Shown: positions 35,895-44,519 of the stretch, one piece after another
How the letters are laid out: the number at the start of each line of letters is the position of its first letter
How positions within the stretch are numbered: position 1 is the stretch's first letter
From: Mucilaginibacter sp. dw_454
Lineage (GTDB): Bacteria; Bacteroidota; Bacteroidia; Sphingobacteriales; Sphingobacteriaceae
Assembly: GCF_018449775.1 (NCBI RefSeq)
Contig: NZ_JAAVVB010000002.1
Span: 62,001-126,000 of the forward strand
Direction of reading: 5' to 3'
DNA length: 64,000 nt
The notes under the pieces: model-generated
What the model saw: the letters and a program-made list of their open reading frames with translations, nothing else
Told to the model about the DNA's origin: nothing
Database searches by the model: none
Program-made: the position numbers and the translations under genes

Positions 35895-37348
35895 GATACC
35901 TGAGCGACATATTAACCGGATTGCCATTCACCGAGCTTCAAGGAGCGCCGGACGTGGAGATTACTGCCATTGTGTTTGATTCGCGCAAGGTGGTGCCCGG
36001 TTGTTTGTTTGTGGCTGTTAAAGGCACGCAGGTTGACGGTCATGATTATATTGACAAAGCAATAAAAGACGGTGCGGTAGCCGTGATCTGCGAAGAGCTG
36101 CCTGGCCATACCGCCGGCGAGGTTGACTTTCTGATGGTGAAAGATTCGGCGGTTGCTTTGGGCATTGTATCGGCTAATTTCTATGATAATCCATCAAAAA
36201 AATTAAAGCTGGTTGGCGTAACCGGTACCAATGGTAAAACTACTATCGCTACGTTGTTGTATCAACTATTCCGCGATTTGGGTTATAAATGCGGTTTACT
36301 GTCGACTGTCGAAAATCAGATCAACGGCAAAGTTATTCCATCAACCCATACCACGCCTGATCAGGTTGAGCTAAATCGTTTGTTAGACGAAATGGTTAAC
36401 CTGGGCTGCGATTATTGCTTCATGGAAGTAAGCTCGCACGCTGTGGCGCAACACCGTATTGAAGGATTGAGCTTTACCGGCGCGATCTTCTCTAACCTGA
36501 CACATGATCATTTAGATTACCATAAGACATTTGACAACTATCTGAAAGCTAAAAAGGCATTCTTTGATGGCTTGAATAAAAATGCGTTTGCGCTTACTAA
36601 TGTCGACGATAAGAACGGCAATGTGATGCTGCAAAATACCAAAGCGCATAAAAAAACCTATGGCCTAAAAAACATGGCCGACTTTAAAGCCAAGATCCTT
36701 GAAAATCAGTTCGGCGGTTTATTGCTGCTGATTGATAACGAAGAAGTATGGTTTAAAATGGTGGGTAGCTTTAATGCTTATAATCTGCTGGCTGTTTATG
36801 CTGCCGCGATGTTGTTAGATCAGGATCGCGCTAAAGTATTAACCAGTCTGAGCAAATTATCAGGTGCAGAGGGCCGGTTTGATTACGTGATATCGCCAAA
36901 TAAAATTATTGGCATTGTTGATTACGCGCATACGCCGGATGCCGTGCAGAATGTGTTGAGCACCATTCATAATATCCGTAAGGGAAATGAACAGGTAATA
37001 ACCGTGATAGGCTGCGGCGGCGACCGTGATAAAACCAAGCGCCCGATAATGGCCAAAGTGGCCTGCGAATGGAGCGACAAGGTTATTTTGACTTCGGATA
37101 ATCCTCGGTCAGAAGATCCTGTCCATATTATCAGAGATATGGAAGAGGGAGTGCCGGTGATGTCTAAGTTTAATGTAGCAAGCATTACAGACAGGCATGA
37201 GGCCATAAAAACTGCTTGCCAGTTAGCAAAGCCGGGAGATATTATACTACTGGCCGGAAAAGGCCACGAAAAATACCAGGACATCAAAGGAGTGAAAAAT
37301 CATTTTGACGACAAGGAGGAATTGTTGAAATACTTCGGGGGAACGTGA
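35891..37348 (+). CDS. murE: UDP-MurNAc-tripeptide synthetase MurE
   Basis: Cytosolic Mur ligase adding the third residue of the stem peptide. The 485 residues have the ATP motif GVTGTNGKTTIATLL (near 115) and the amino-acid-selecting DNPRSEDP near residue 402; the DNPR form is typical of enzymes that add meso-diaminopimelate. The diaminopimelate pathway gene dapA is also in this window (51.7 kb). It starts inside the last codons of ftsI (ATGA overlap). Confidence 0.97.
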   Translation: MRYLSDILTGLPFTELQGAPDVEITAIVFDSRKVVPGCLFVAVKGTQVDGHDYIDKAIKDGAVAVICEELPGHTAGEVDFLMVKDSAVALGIVSANFYDNPSKKLKLVGVTGTNGKTTIATLLYQLFRDLGYKCGLLSTVENQINGKVIPSTHTTPDQVELNRLLDEMVNLGCDYCFMEVSSHAVAQHRIEGLSFTGAIFSNLTHDHLDYHKTFDNYLKAKKAFFDGLNKNAFALTNVDDKNGNVMLQNTKAHKKTYGLKNMADFKAKILENQFGGLLLLIDNEEVWFKMVGSFNAYNLLAVYAAAMLLDQDRAKVLTSLSKLSGAEGRFDYVISPNKIIGIVDYAHTPDAVQNVLSTIHNIRKGNEQVITVIGCGGDRDKTKRPIMAKVACEWSDKVILTSDNPRSEDPVHIIRDMEEGVPVMSKFNVASITDRHEAIKTACQLAKPGDIILLAGKGHEKYQDIKGVKNHFDDKEELLKYFGGT

Positions 37349-37360
37349 AATTATTAATAT

Positions 37361-37430
37361 GTCATTGCGAGCGATAGCGTGGCAATCGCAAGTAAGCAAA
37401 GTTCGCGATTGCTTCGTTCCTCGCAATGAC
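37361..37430. repeat. GTCATTGCGAG...CTCGCAATGAC palindrome (copy 2)
   Basis: Same outer and inner arms as at 20999-21077 (GTCATTGCGAGCG, GGCAATCGCAAG, GCGATTGCTTCG, CTCGCAATGAC), 12 bases after the murE stop. It begins the murE-mraY gap of 186 bases. Confidence 0.85.
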
Positions 37431-37457
37431 AACAAAGATGACAGGACATTAGGCGAT

Positions 37458-37522
37458 ATAATATCATCAACACATTAAAAAATTAAAAAACTGCACATCT
37501 GCACATTTGCATATCTGCACAT
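37458..37522. repeat. Remnant of the four-helix-bundle element
   Basis: Bases 37458-37485 are identical to 40625-40652, which hold the last 18 bases plus stop codon of the frameshifted four-helix-bundle gene and seven following bases. They are followed by the same TGCACATCTGCACAT and TGCATATCTGCACAT arm (37492-37522). No left arm or coding body is present, so this looks like a solo 3' remnant. Confidence 0.8.
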
Positions 37523-37534
37523 CAAATAGATAGT

Positions 37535-38776
37535 ATGTTATATTACTTATTTACCTACTTGTACAAAAACTATAGCATTCCGGGTGCGGGTGTATTTCAA
37601 TACATCACGTTCAGAATGGCTATGGCGGTTATTACGTCATTAATTATAACTACGGTTTACGGCCGCAGGCTGATTGACTATCTGCGTTACAAACAGGTAG
37701 GCGAAAGTGTGCGTAACCTGGGTTTAGAAGGCCAGATGCAAAAAGCAGGAACACCAACTATGGGTGGGTTAATCATTATTGCAGGTATTTTAATCCCGAC
37801 TTTATTGTTTGCCAAGTTAGATAACGTCTACATTATCCTGATGATCGTCACCACGGTTTGGTTAGGTGCCATTGGCTTTCTTGACGATTATATTAAAGTA
37901 TTTAAAAAGAATAAAGAAGGTTTAGCAGGTAGATTCAAAATAGTGGGCCAGGTAGGTTTAGCATTGATCATCGGCTTTGTAATGTATAGCAATAAAGGCA
38001 TCACCATTCGCCAGGAGGTTAAGCCGCCTGTACAGTACGATGCCAAGATCGATTTCCATATGCGTGGTACAAAGCCCATCCTTACACAGGATGTGATATC
38101 GCATAAAACCACCATGCCTTTTTATAAGAACAACGAGTTTGATTACAGCAAGGTGTTAAAATTTATTGGTCCGGGCTATGAGAATTATACCCTGGTGGTG
38201 TTCTTGTTCTTTGTGATCATCATTATTACGGCTATATCAAACGGCGCAAATATTACTGACGGTATAGATGGCCTGGCAACAGGAACTTCGGCTATCATCG
38301 GTATTACACTAGCTATACTGGCTTATGTGTCGGGTAACTACATTATATCAGATTACCTCAATATCATGTACATCCCTAATTCGGGCGAGCTGGTGATTTT
38401 TGCGGGCGCTTTTGTGGGTGCCTGCGTGGGTTTTCTGTGGTACAATTCATATCCGGCACAGGTATTTATGGGCGATACCGGGAGTTTAGCCATAGGCGGT
38501 ATCATCGCGGTATTTGCGATTTTGATCCGTAAAGAATTGTTGTTGCCACTATTGTGCGGCATCTTCCTGATTGAAAATATATCGGTAATGATGCAGGTGG
38601 GCTGGTTTAAATACACTAAAAAGAAATATGGCGAGGGCCGCAGGATCTTCCTGATGTCGCCGCTGCATCACCATTATCAGAAAAAAGGTTTCCACGAAGC
38701 TAAGATTGTAACCCGCTTCTGGATCATCGGCATTATGCTGGCCATTTTAACGGTGGTGACTTTGAAATTGAGATAA
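37535..38776 (+). CDS. mraY: Phospho-N-acetylmuramoyl-pentapeptide transferase
   Basis: Ten-helix membrane enzyme that transfers phospho-MurNAc-pentapeptide to undecaprenyl phosphate to form lipid I. The 413 residues include the TPTMGG motif near 73, FLDDYIK near 112, [10 protein letters not shown] near 238, and the C-terminal [12 protein letters not shown]. Compared with the ~360-residue E. coli protein it has an insertion of about 50 residues (about 155-205) with soluble character, typical of Bacteroidota. It is the first gene after a repeat-loaded gap. Confidence 0.97.
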   Translation: MLYYLFTYLYKNYSIPGAGVFQYITFRMAMAVITSLIITTVYGRRLIDYLRYKQVGESVRNLGLEGQMQKAGTPTMGGLIIIAGILIPTLLFAKLDNVYIILMIVTTVWLGAIGFLDDYIKVFKKNKEGLAGRFKIVGQVGLALIIGFVMYSNKGITIRQEVKPPVQYDAKIDFHMRGTKPILTQDVISHKTTMPFYKNNEFDYSKVLKFIGPGYENYTLVVFLFFVIIIITAISNGANITDGIDGLATGTSAIIGITLAILAYVSGNYIISDYLNIMYIPNSGELVIFAGAFVGACVGFLWYNSYPAQVFMGDTGSLAIGGIIAVFAILIRKELLLPLLCGIFLIENISVMMQVGWFKYTKKKYGEGRRIFLMSPLHHHYQKKGFHEAKIVTRFWIIGIMLAILTVVTLKLR

Positions 38777-38787
38777 GCGCTTGCGCG

Positions 38788-38882
38788 CAGTCCATGGTCC
38801 ATAGTCGATGGTCCATGGCAGATATAAAGTAATAACAAACAAAGAAAAAGACTATGGACTATCGACCATGGTCTATGGACTA
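38788..38882. repeat. CCATGGTCCATAGTC-type palindrome between mraY and murD
   Basis: Left arm (38790-38818) with TCCATGGTCCATAGTCGATG and right arm (38850-38880) with its near complement (GACTATGGACTATCGACCAT), separated by an A-rich core of about 30 bases. The right arm abuts the murD start, so murD may be read through the hairpin. Confidence 0.8.
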
Positions 38883-38888
38883 AAAAGA

Positions 38889-40232
38889 ATGAACACAAAT
38901 AAAAACATAGTAGTACTTGGTGCCGGCGAGAGTGGTGTGGGTGCGGCATACCTTGCCCAACAGCAGGGGTATGATGTTTTTGTGTCAGACTTTGGCGCCA
39001 TAGCGCCGCATTATAAAGATCAGTTGATTGGGTGGAACATCAGCTTTGAGGAAAGTCAGCATACCGAAGATGAAATATTAATTGCTGCTGAAGTAATTAA
39101 AAGCCCGGGCATTCCGGACAAAGCGCCGATCATTAAAAAGATCAAAGAAAAAGGTATCCCGGTGATATCGGAAATTGAGTTTGCGGGGAGATATACAAAC
39201 GCCAAGATTATCGGCATTACAGGCTCAAACGGTAAGACTACCACTACCAGTCTGACGCATTTTATACTGAAAAACGCGGGATTAAATGTGGGTTTGGCCG
39301 GTAATATAGGCCGCAGCTTTGCTTACCAGGTGGCTACCGAGAAGTTTGATAGTTATGTATTGGAGCTAAGCAGTTTTATGCTGGATGATATGTACCAATT
39401 CAAGGTTGACATAGCGGTGCTGCTAAACATCACCCCCGATCATTTGGACAGGTACGAATACAAAATGGAAAACTATGCTGCATCAAAATTCCGCATAACG
39501 CAAAATCAGACAGCCGATGATGTATTCATCTATTGTGCTGATGATGCGGAAACCATAAAAGGAATGGAGGGCAGAAGTTTCGCAGCTAAGCAATATCCAT
39601 TCTCTATAGAAAAAAAGATTGCAACGGGAGCAGATCTCGAAAACGACAATATTGTCATCACCATACCACAAGAACATTTTAAAATGTCAATTACAGAACT
39701 AGCCCTGCAAGGCAAGCACAACATCTACAACTCTATGGCATCTGGCATAGTGGCAAAAGTGCTCGAATTACGTAGCGATACGCTGAGGGAAAGCCTTGCA
39801 ACTTTCAAGAACATTGAGCATAGATTGGAGTCGGTAGGAAAGATCTCTGGTATCAGTTTTATCAATGATTCAAAAGCTACCAATGTAAACTCAACCTGGT
39901 ATGCGCTGGAAAGTATGACCAGCGATGTGGTGTTAATACTAGGCGGTGTAGACAAAGGTAACGACTATTCGATGTTGAAAGATCTGGTTAAGCAAAAGGT
40001 AAAAGCCATTGTTTGCCTGGGTAAAGATAATCAGCGCATTCATGAAGCTTTTGAAGATGATGTTGATATTATCGTTAACACCTCATCGGCAGCAGAAGCG
40101 GCGCAGACTGCCTACCATCTGGCAACCAAAGGCGATACGGTTTTACTGTCACCAGCCTGCGCAAGTTTTGACCTGTTTAAAAATTACGAAGATCGCGGCA
40201 ATCAGTTTAAAGCTGCGGTGAAGGAATTGTAG
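38889..40232 (+). CDS. murD: UDP-MurNAc-L-Ala:D-Glu ligase MurD
   Basis: Cytosolic Mur ligase adding D-glutamate to UDP-MurNAc-L-Ala. The ATG at 38889 (MNTNKNIVVLGAGESG) is chosen because a start at 38808 would translate the upstream palindrome. The 447 residues include GITGSNGKTTTTS near residue 113 and the conserved FINDSKATN near 321. The following gap holds the broken four-helix-bundle gene. Confidence 0.96.
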   Translation: MNTNKNIVVLGAGESGVGAAYLAQQQGYDVFVSDFGAIAPHYKDQLIGWNISFEESQHTEDEILIAAEVIKSPGIPDKAPIIKKIKEKGIPVISEIEFAGRYTNAKIIGITGSNGKTTTTSLTHFILKNAGLNVGLAGNIGRSFAYQVATEKFDSYVLELSSFMLDDMYQFKVDIAVLLNITPDHLDRYEYKMENYAASKFRITQNQTADDVFIYCADDAETIKGMEGRSFAAKQYPFSIEKKIATGADLENDNIVITIPQEHFKMSITELALQGKHNIYNSMASGIVAKVLELRSDTLRESLATFKNIEHRLESVGKISGISFINDSKATNVNSTWYALESMTSDVVLILGGVDKGNDYSMLKDLVKQKVKAIVCLGKDNQRIHEAFEDDVDIIVNTSSAAEAAQTAYHLATKGDTVLLSPACASFDLFKNYEDRGNQFKAAVKEL

Positions 40233-40268
40233 ATGTGCAGATATGCAAATGTGCGGATGTGCAGATGA
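40231..40268. repeat. Left arm of the four-helix-bundle element
   Basis: Words TGTGCAGATATGCAAATGTG and CGGATGTGCAGATGA beginning at the murD stop codon. It is the near inverse of the arm at 40653-40686, so the two enclose the gene between them. Confidence 0.8.
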
Positions 40269-40304
40269 TTGATGTTTAATTATTAGATGATTGGATAATT
40301 ATAA

Positions 40305-40645
40305 ATGAGTGATAAACCCAATTTGATTGTTGATTTGACATTTAGTTTTTCATTAAAAGTTATACGATTTACTGAAGAACTGGAATCAAAAAAAAATTCA
40401 ACGTAGCTAATCAACTATTTAGAAGCGGCACATCAATAGGAGCAAATGTACGTGAGGCCCAAGGAGCAGAGAGTAAAGTAGACTTTAGACATAAATGTAA
40501 GATAGCTTATAAGGAAGCAGAAGAAACAGAATATTGGTTGTCATTATGTAAGCATGCGGAGAATTACCCTTATGACGAAGCAATGTACAACGACATACAA
40601 TCTATAATAAAAGTATTGGGGAAGATAATATCATCAACACATTAA
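40305..40645 (+). pseudogene. Four-helix-bundle (23S intervening-sequence-protein-like) gene with frameshift
   Basis: Recognised by reading through the gap: the first 30 codons from ATG (40305) give MSDKPNLIVDLTFSFSLKVI, then the frame ends at TAG (40404). Reading one base back from the A9 run (40388-40396), the second frame continues to TAA (40643) as FNVANQLFRSGTSIGANVRE, a ...YKEAEETEYWLSLCK core and VLGKIISSTH. This is the TIGR02436/S23 four-helix-bundle family of about 113 residues. The loss of one A, a -1 ribosomal slip on AAAAAAA, or an assembly error are all possible. Its flanks are inverted arms (40231-40268 and 40653-40686). Confidence 0.8.
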
Positions 40646-40652
40646 AAAATTA

Positions 40653-40686
40653 TGTGCACATCTGCACATCTGCATATCTGCACATA
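40653..40686. repeat. Right arm of the four-helix-bundle element
   Basis: TGCACATCTGCACATCTGC followed by ATATCTGCACATA, the near inverse of the left arm at 40231. Eight bases after the gene's stop codon, and about 20 bases before ftsW. Confidence 0.8.
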
Positions 40687-40706
40687 ACTAAAAAGGACGC
40701 AAATAA

Positions 40707-41870
40707 ATGAACCAAATATTAGGTAACATCAAAGGAGACCGCTGGATATGGCTTATCGTCATATTGCTGTCGTTGATATCGCTGTTGTCGGTATATAGCG
40801 CTATTGGTACGCTGGCTTACAAGCGTGGTGTAGGGGTGGAGTCTATTTTGATGAAGCACCTGGCTATGATTGTCGGCGGTATTGCGCTGATGTATATCTC
40901 GCACAAGTTAGATTACCGCTATTACTCAGGTATCTCCAAATTGCTGATGTACATTACTATCCCGTTGTTGTTTTACACGCTGATATTTGGTAGCCATGTT
41001 AATGATGCAAGTCGTTGGATCGCTATCCCGGGCACTGGTCTAAGCTTCCAGACATCCGATTTGGCTAAGCTGGCACTGATTACCTTTTTAGCCCGATCAC
41101 TGTCGCGTAAGCAAGAAAATATTAAAGATGTTAAGCAATCCTTCATCCCTATAATGGGTGCAGTTTGTTTGGTATTTATATTAATCGCGTTAGCTAACCT
41201 TTCAACTGCATTGATGTTGTTTGGTGTAAGTGTGCTGCTGTTAATCATTGGTCGTATTAGTATTAAACAGATTGCCGTAACCTGTTTGGCAGGGGCAATA
41301 CTGTTAACCGGGGTTATCTTTTTGGGGCCGCGTCGTAAAACTTATGTGTCGCGTATCCATACGTTCATGCATCCTGAGGCAGCAAATCCTGATAAATCAT
41401 TCCAGGCAGATCATGCTAAAATAGCTATAGCCAGCGGCGGCATATTTGGCAAAGGCCCGGGTAAAAGCAGCGAGGTTAATTATTTACCCGAGGCATATTC
41501 TGATGAGATCTATGCCATCATCATAGAAGAGTATGGCATGATAGGCGGTATTGTGTTAATAGGGATTTACCTGTTCCTGCTGTATCGATGCATCAAAATA
41601 GTAACTAAGGCGCCAAAAGCGTTTGGCGCTTTATTAGCAGCGGGGCTGAGCTTCAGTTTGACCATACAAGCATTTGCCAACATGGCTGTTGCGGTGGGAT
41701 TGGGGCCGGTAACAGGTGTGCCGCTACCATTTGTGAGTATGGGCGGTACGTCTATGTTATTTACCAGCGTGGCCTTCGGCATTATATTATCGGTGAGCAG
41801 GGATATAGAGGACCCGAAGAAAGTAATAGTAGGCGAGATTAAAGAGGTGGGAAATTTAACAATGGCATAA
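40707..41870 (+). CDS. ftsW: Septal peptidoglycan polymerase FtsW (SEDS family)
   Basis: Polytopic SEDS glycosyltransferase that polymerises lipid II at the septum together with FtsI. The 387 residues have about ten membrane helices, an early VYSAIGTLAY segment, the central HAKIAIASGGIFGKGPGKS loop region and the C-terminal PLPFVSMGGTS motif shared with RodA and SpoVE. Position between murD and murG is the normal FtsW position. Confidence 0.96.
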   Translation: MNQILGNIKGDRWIWLIVILLSLISLLSVYSAIGTLAYKRGVGVESILMKHLAMIVGGIALMYISHKLDYRYYSGISKLLMYITIPLLFYTLIFGSHVNDASRWIAIPGTGLSFQTSDLAKLALITFLARSLSRKQENIKDVKQSFIPIMGAVCLVFILIALANLSTALMLFGVSVLLLIIGRISIKQIAVTCLAGAILLTGVIFLGPRRKTYVSRIHTFMHPEAANPDKSFQADHAKIAIASGGIFGKGPGKSSEVNYLPEAYSDEIYAIIIEEYGMIGGIVLIGIYLFLLYRCIKIVTKAPKAFGALLAAGLSFSLTIQAFANMAVAVGLGPVTGVPLPFVSMGGTSMLFTSVAFGIILSVSRDIEDPKKVIVGEIKEVGNLTMA

Positions 41871-41874
41871 GTTG

Positions 41875-41908
41875 ATGTGCAGATGTGTGAATATGCAGAT
41901 GTGCAGAT
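41875..41908. repeat. Solo TGTGCAGATGTG arm between ftsW and murG
   Basis: ATGTGCAGATGTGTGAATATG and GCAGATGTGCAGATGA words, in the left-arm orientation, immediately after the ftsW stop. No partner arm lies in the gap. Confidence 0.7.
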
Positions 41909-41949
41909 GAATAAATAAAAGATAATCAGTGTAATCAAAATATAAAGCG

Positions 41950-43065
41950 GTGAAATCAAGCAAACCAAAAAGAATAATCATTAGCGGCGGCGGTACCGGA
42001 GGACATATCTTCCCGGCTATTGCTATTGCCAATGCTTTGAAGAAGCTTGATCCGGCTACTGAAATTCTTTTCGTGGGCGCCAATGGCCGTATGGAAATGG
42101 AGAAAGTACCTGCCGCCGGTTATAAAATTATTGGGTTGAACATTCAGGGTATCCAGCGTAAATCTGTTTGGAAAAACCTGATGTTCCCGGTTAAACTGTT
42201 TAATAGCGTGAACAAAGCGCTGCAAATTATTAAAGATTTTAAGCCCGACGCCGCGGTTGGTGTAGGTGGTTATGCTTCTGGTCCGCTATTGTATGCGGCA
42301 TCGCTGAAACATATTCCTTATTTGATACAGGAGCAAAACTCATACGCAGGCATTACCAATAAATGGTTAGGCAAAAAAGCCGAAAAGATCTGTGTAGCTT
42401 TTGATGGTATGGGGCAATTTTTTCCTGCCGATAAAATTATCAAAACCGGCAACCCTATCCGGACAGAATCTGTAGATATAGCCGGTAAGAAAATGCAGGC
42501 GCTGGAAATCTACAGTTTGTCGAACGATAAAAAGACGATTATGGTTACCGGTGGTAGTTTGGGTGCGCGTACTTTAAATAACAGCATCCTGGCGCACCTG
42601 GATCAAATCATTGCTGCCGATGTGCAGCTGATCTGGCAAACTGGTAAGTTCTATTACAAAAGTATCATCGGGCAGTTGGGCGAAAACTATCATCCAAACG
42701 TGCGCATCATGGAATTTGTAAACAGGATGGACCTGGCTTATGCCGCTGCTGATGTGATTATATCAAGAGCGGGCGCAGGCACTATTGCTGAGTTGTGCGT
42801 GGTGAAAAAACCGGTAATACTGGTGCCATCACCAAACGTGGCCGAGGATCATCAAACTAAAAATGCACTGGCGTTGGTTCATGACCAGGCAGCAATTTTT
42901 GTGGCCGATCGTGATGCCGAAGAGAAACTAGTAGACAAAGCCCTGGAGCTTTTAAAAGATAAAAGTTTACAAAAGAAATTAAGCGACAACATTAGCAAAA
43001 TGGCCCTGCCTGATGCCGATCAAGTGATCGCGAAAGAGGTTATACAAATAACAATTAACAATTAA
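41950..43065 (+). CDS. murG: UDP-GlcNAc:undecaprenyl-PP-MurNAc transferase MurG
   Basis: Peripheral membrane GT28 glycosyltransferase that makes lipid II. The start is GTG (41950). The 371 residues have the glycine-rich loop SGGGTGGHIFPAIAIA near residue 12, GVGGYASGPLL near 98, and MVTGGSLGARTLN near 200. The C-terminal donor site has SRAGAGTIAEL. A terminator-like hairpin follows the stop codon. Confidence 0.96.
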   Translation: MKSSKPKRIIISGGGTGGHIFPAIAIANALKKLDPATEILFVGANGRMEMEKVPAAGYKIIGLNIQGIQRKSVWKNLMFPVKLFNSVNKALQIIKDFKPDAAVGVGGYASGPLLYAASLKHIPYLIQEQNSYAGITNKWLGKKAEKICVAFDGMGQFFPADKIIKTGNPIRTESVDIAGKKMQALEIYSLSNDKKTIMVTGGSLGARTLNNSILAHLDQIIAADVQLIWQTGKFYYKSIIGQLGENYHPNVRIMEFVNRMDLAYAAADVIISRAGAGTIAELCVVKKPVILVPSPNVAEDHQTKNALALVHDQAAIFVADRDAEEKLVDKALELLKDKSLQKKLSDNISKMALPDADQVIAKEVIQITINN

Positions 43066-43070
43066 ATCCT

Positions 43071-43106
43071 AGCTCCGCCTTCGGCAACCGGGGGTGGAGC
43101 TTTTTA
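43071..43106 (+). terminator. Terminator-like hairpin between murG and murC
   Basis: Stem AGCTCCGCC / GGTGGAGCT (one G-U pair) with a 13-base loop and a T5 run after it, six bases after the murG stop. If it terminates, murC-ftsQ-ftsA-ftsZ need a promoter of their own in 43107-43163. Confidence 0.65.
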
Positions 43107-43163
43107 GTTTAGTGATTAGAGATTGGTGATTAGTTAATTAGTAAAAAAGAGAAAAGAAATAGG

Positions 43164-44519
43164 ATGGAATTACGCAACATACAACGGGTTTACCTGGTAG
43201 GCATAGGCGGCATAGGCATGAGCGGCCTGGCACGTTATTTTGCTCATTTGGGTTGTATTGTGTGCGGTTATGATAAAACAGCTACCGATCTAACCGATGA
43301 TCTGCATCATGAAGGTATTCAGATAACCTTTGAAGACAACTGCGAAAATATTCCGAAAAGCTTCCGTGATGTAGATGACAGCACGTTAGTAATCTATACC
43401 CCGGCTATTCCTAAAGATTCGGCAATATTGAATTTCTTCCAGCAAAAAGGTTTTGTGTTATGGAAACGTTCGCAAGTTTTAGGGTTGATCAGTAAAGGTA
43501 AATTTACTATCGGCGTAGCCGGTACGCATGGCAAAACCACTACCTCATGTATGGTGGCGCATATCCTGAAAGATTCGGGTAAAGATTGCTCGGCTTTTTT
43601 GGGCGGCATTGCGTCTAACTACCAAACCAATGTGTTGTTTGGCCATAACGATATTGTAGTTGTTGAGGCTGATGAGTATGATCGTTCATTCCTGACTTTG
43701 TATCCCGACATCGCTATCGTGACTTCAATGGATGCAGATCACCTGGATATTTATGGCGATCATTCGCAACTGACCGAGTCATTCAAATTATACGCGTCTC
43801 AGATAAAAGCAGGGGGTACCTTAATTCACCGCAAAGGCTTGCCTTTGGACGGTGGCTTTACCTATAGCATTAATGATGATGCCGATGCGATGGCACAAAA
43901 CATCCGCGTAGAGAATGGTGATTTTTACTTCGATTTTGTAAGTGCCGAGGTTATCATAAGCAATATCAAACTGGGTATTGCCGGTTTGCATAATATTGAA
44001 AACGCGGTCGCCGCAACCAAAGTTGGTTTGCTGTTAGGAATTTCTGCGGATGCTATTAAAAGCGCCTTAAATTCATTTAAAGGCGTGAAAAGACGGTTTG
44101 AGTATATTGTAAAAACACCGGCTCATATTTATATTGACGACTATGCGCATCACCCGGAAGAATTAAGGGCGGCCATTACATCCATCAAGCGCTTGTATCC
44201 AAATAAAAAACTCACAACAATTTTTCAGCCTCACCTATACACCCGTACCCGCGATTTCGTGGACGGTTTTGCCGAGGTTTTGGATATGAGCGACGAATTA
44301 CTGCTGCTGGATATTTACCCGGCCCGCGAGCTGCCGATAGAAGGTGTAACCTCGGCTATAATATTGGATAGAATGAAACTGCAAAATCGCCAGATCATCG
44401 GCAAAGAAGCAGCGATAAATAAAATAAAGTCAGAACAACCTGAGCTATTACTAACCGTTGGCGCAGGCGATATTGATCAGTTGGTACAACCACTAAAAAG
44501 TGCTTTACAAAATGTTTAA
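43164..44519 (+). CDS. murC: UDP-N-acetylmuramate:L-alanine ligase MurC
   Basis: Cytosolic Mur ligase adding L-alanine to UDP-MurNAc. The 451 residues contain the N-terminal GIGGIGMSGLARY motif, the ATP motif GVAGTHGKTTTSCM near residue 118, and EADEYDRSFL near 170. The stop codon overlaps the ftsQ start. The hairpin before it may split the cluster here. Confidence 0.97.
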   Translation: MELRNIQRVYLVGIGGIGMSGLARYFAHLGCIVCGYDKTATDLTDDLHHEGIQITFEDNCENIPKSFRDVDDSTLVIYTPAIPKDSAILNFFQQKGFVLWKRSQVLGLISKGKFTIGVAGTHGKTTTSCMVAHILKDSGKDCSAFLGGIASNYQTNVLFGHNDIVVVEADEYDRSFLTLYPDIAIVTSMDADHLDIYGDHSQLTESFKLYASQIKAGGTLIHRKGLPLDGGFTYSINDDADAMAQNIRVENGDFYFDFVSAEVIISNIKLGIAGLHNIENAVAATKVGLLLGISADAIKSALNSFKGVKRRFEYIVKTPAHIYIDDYAHHPEELRAAITSIKRLYPNKKLTTIFQPHLYTRTRDFVDGFAEVLDMSDELLLLDIYPARELPIEGVTSAIILDRMKLQNRQIIGKEAAINKIKSEQPELLLTVGAGDIDQLVQPLKSALQNV

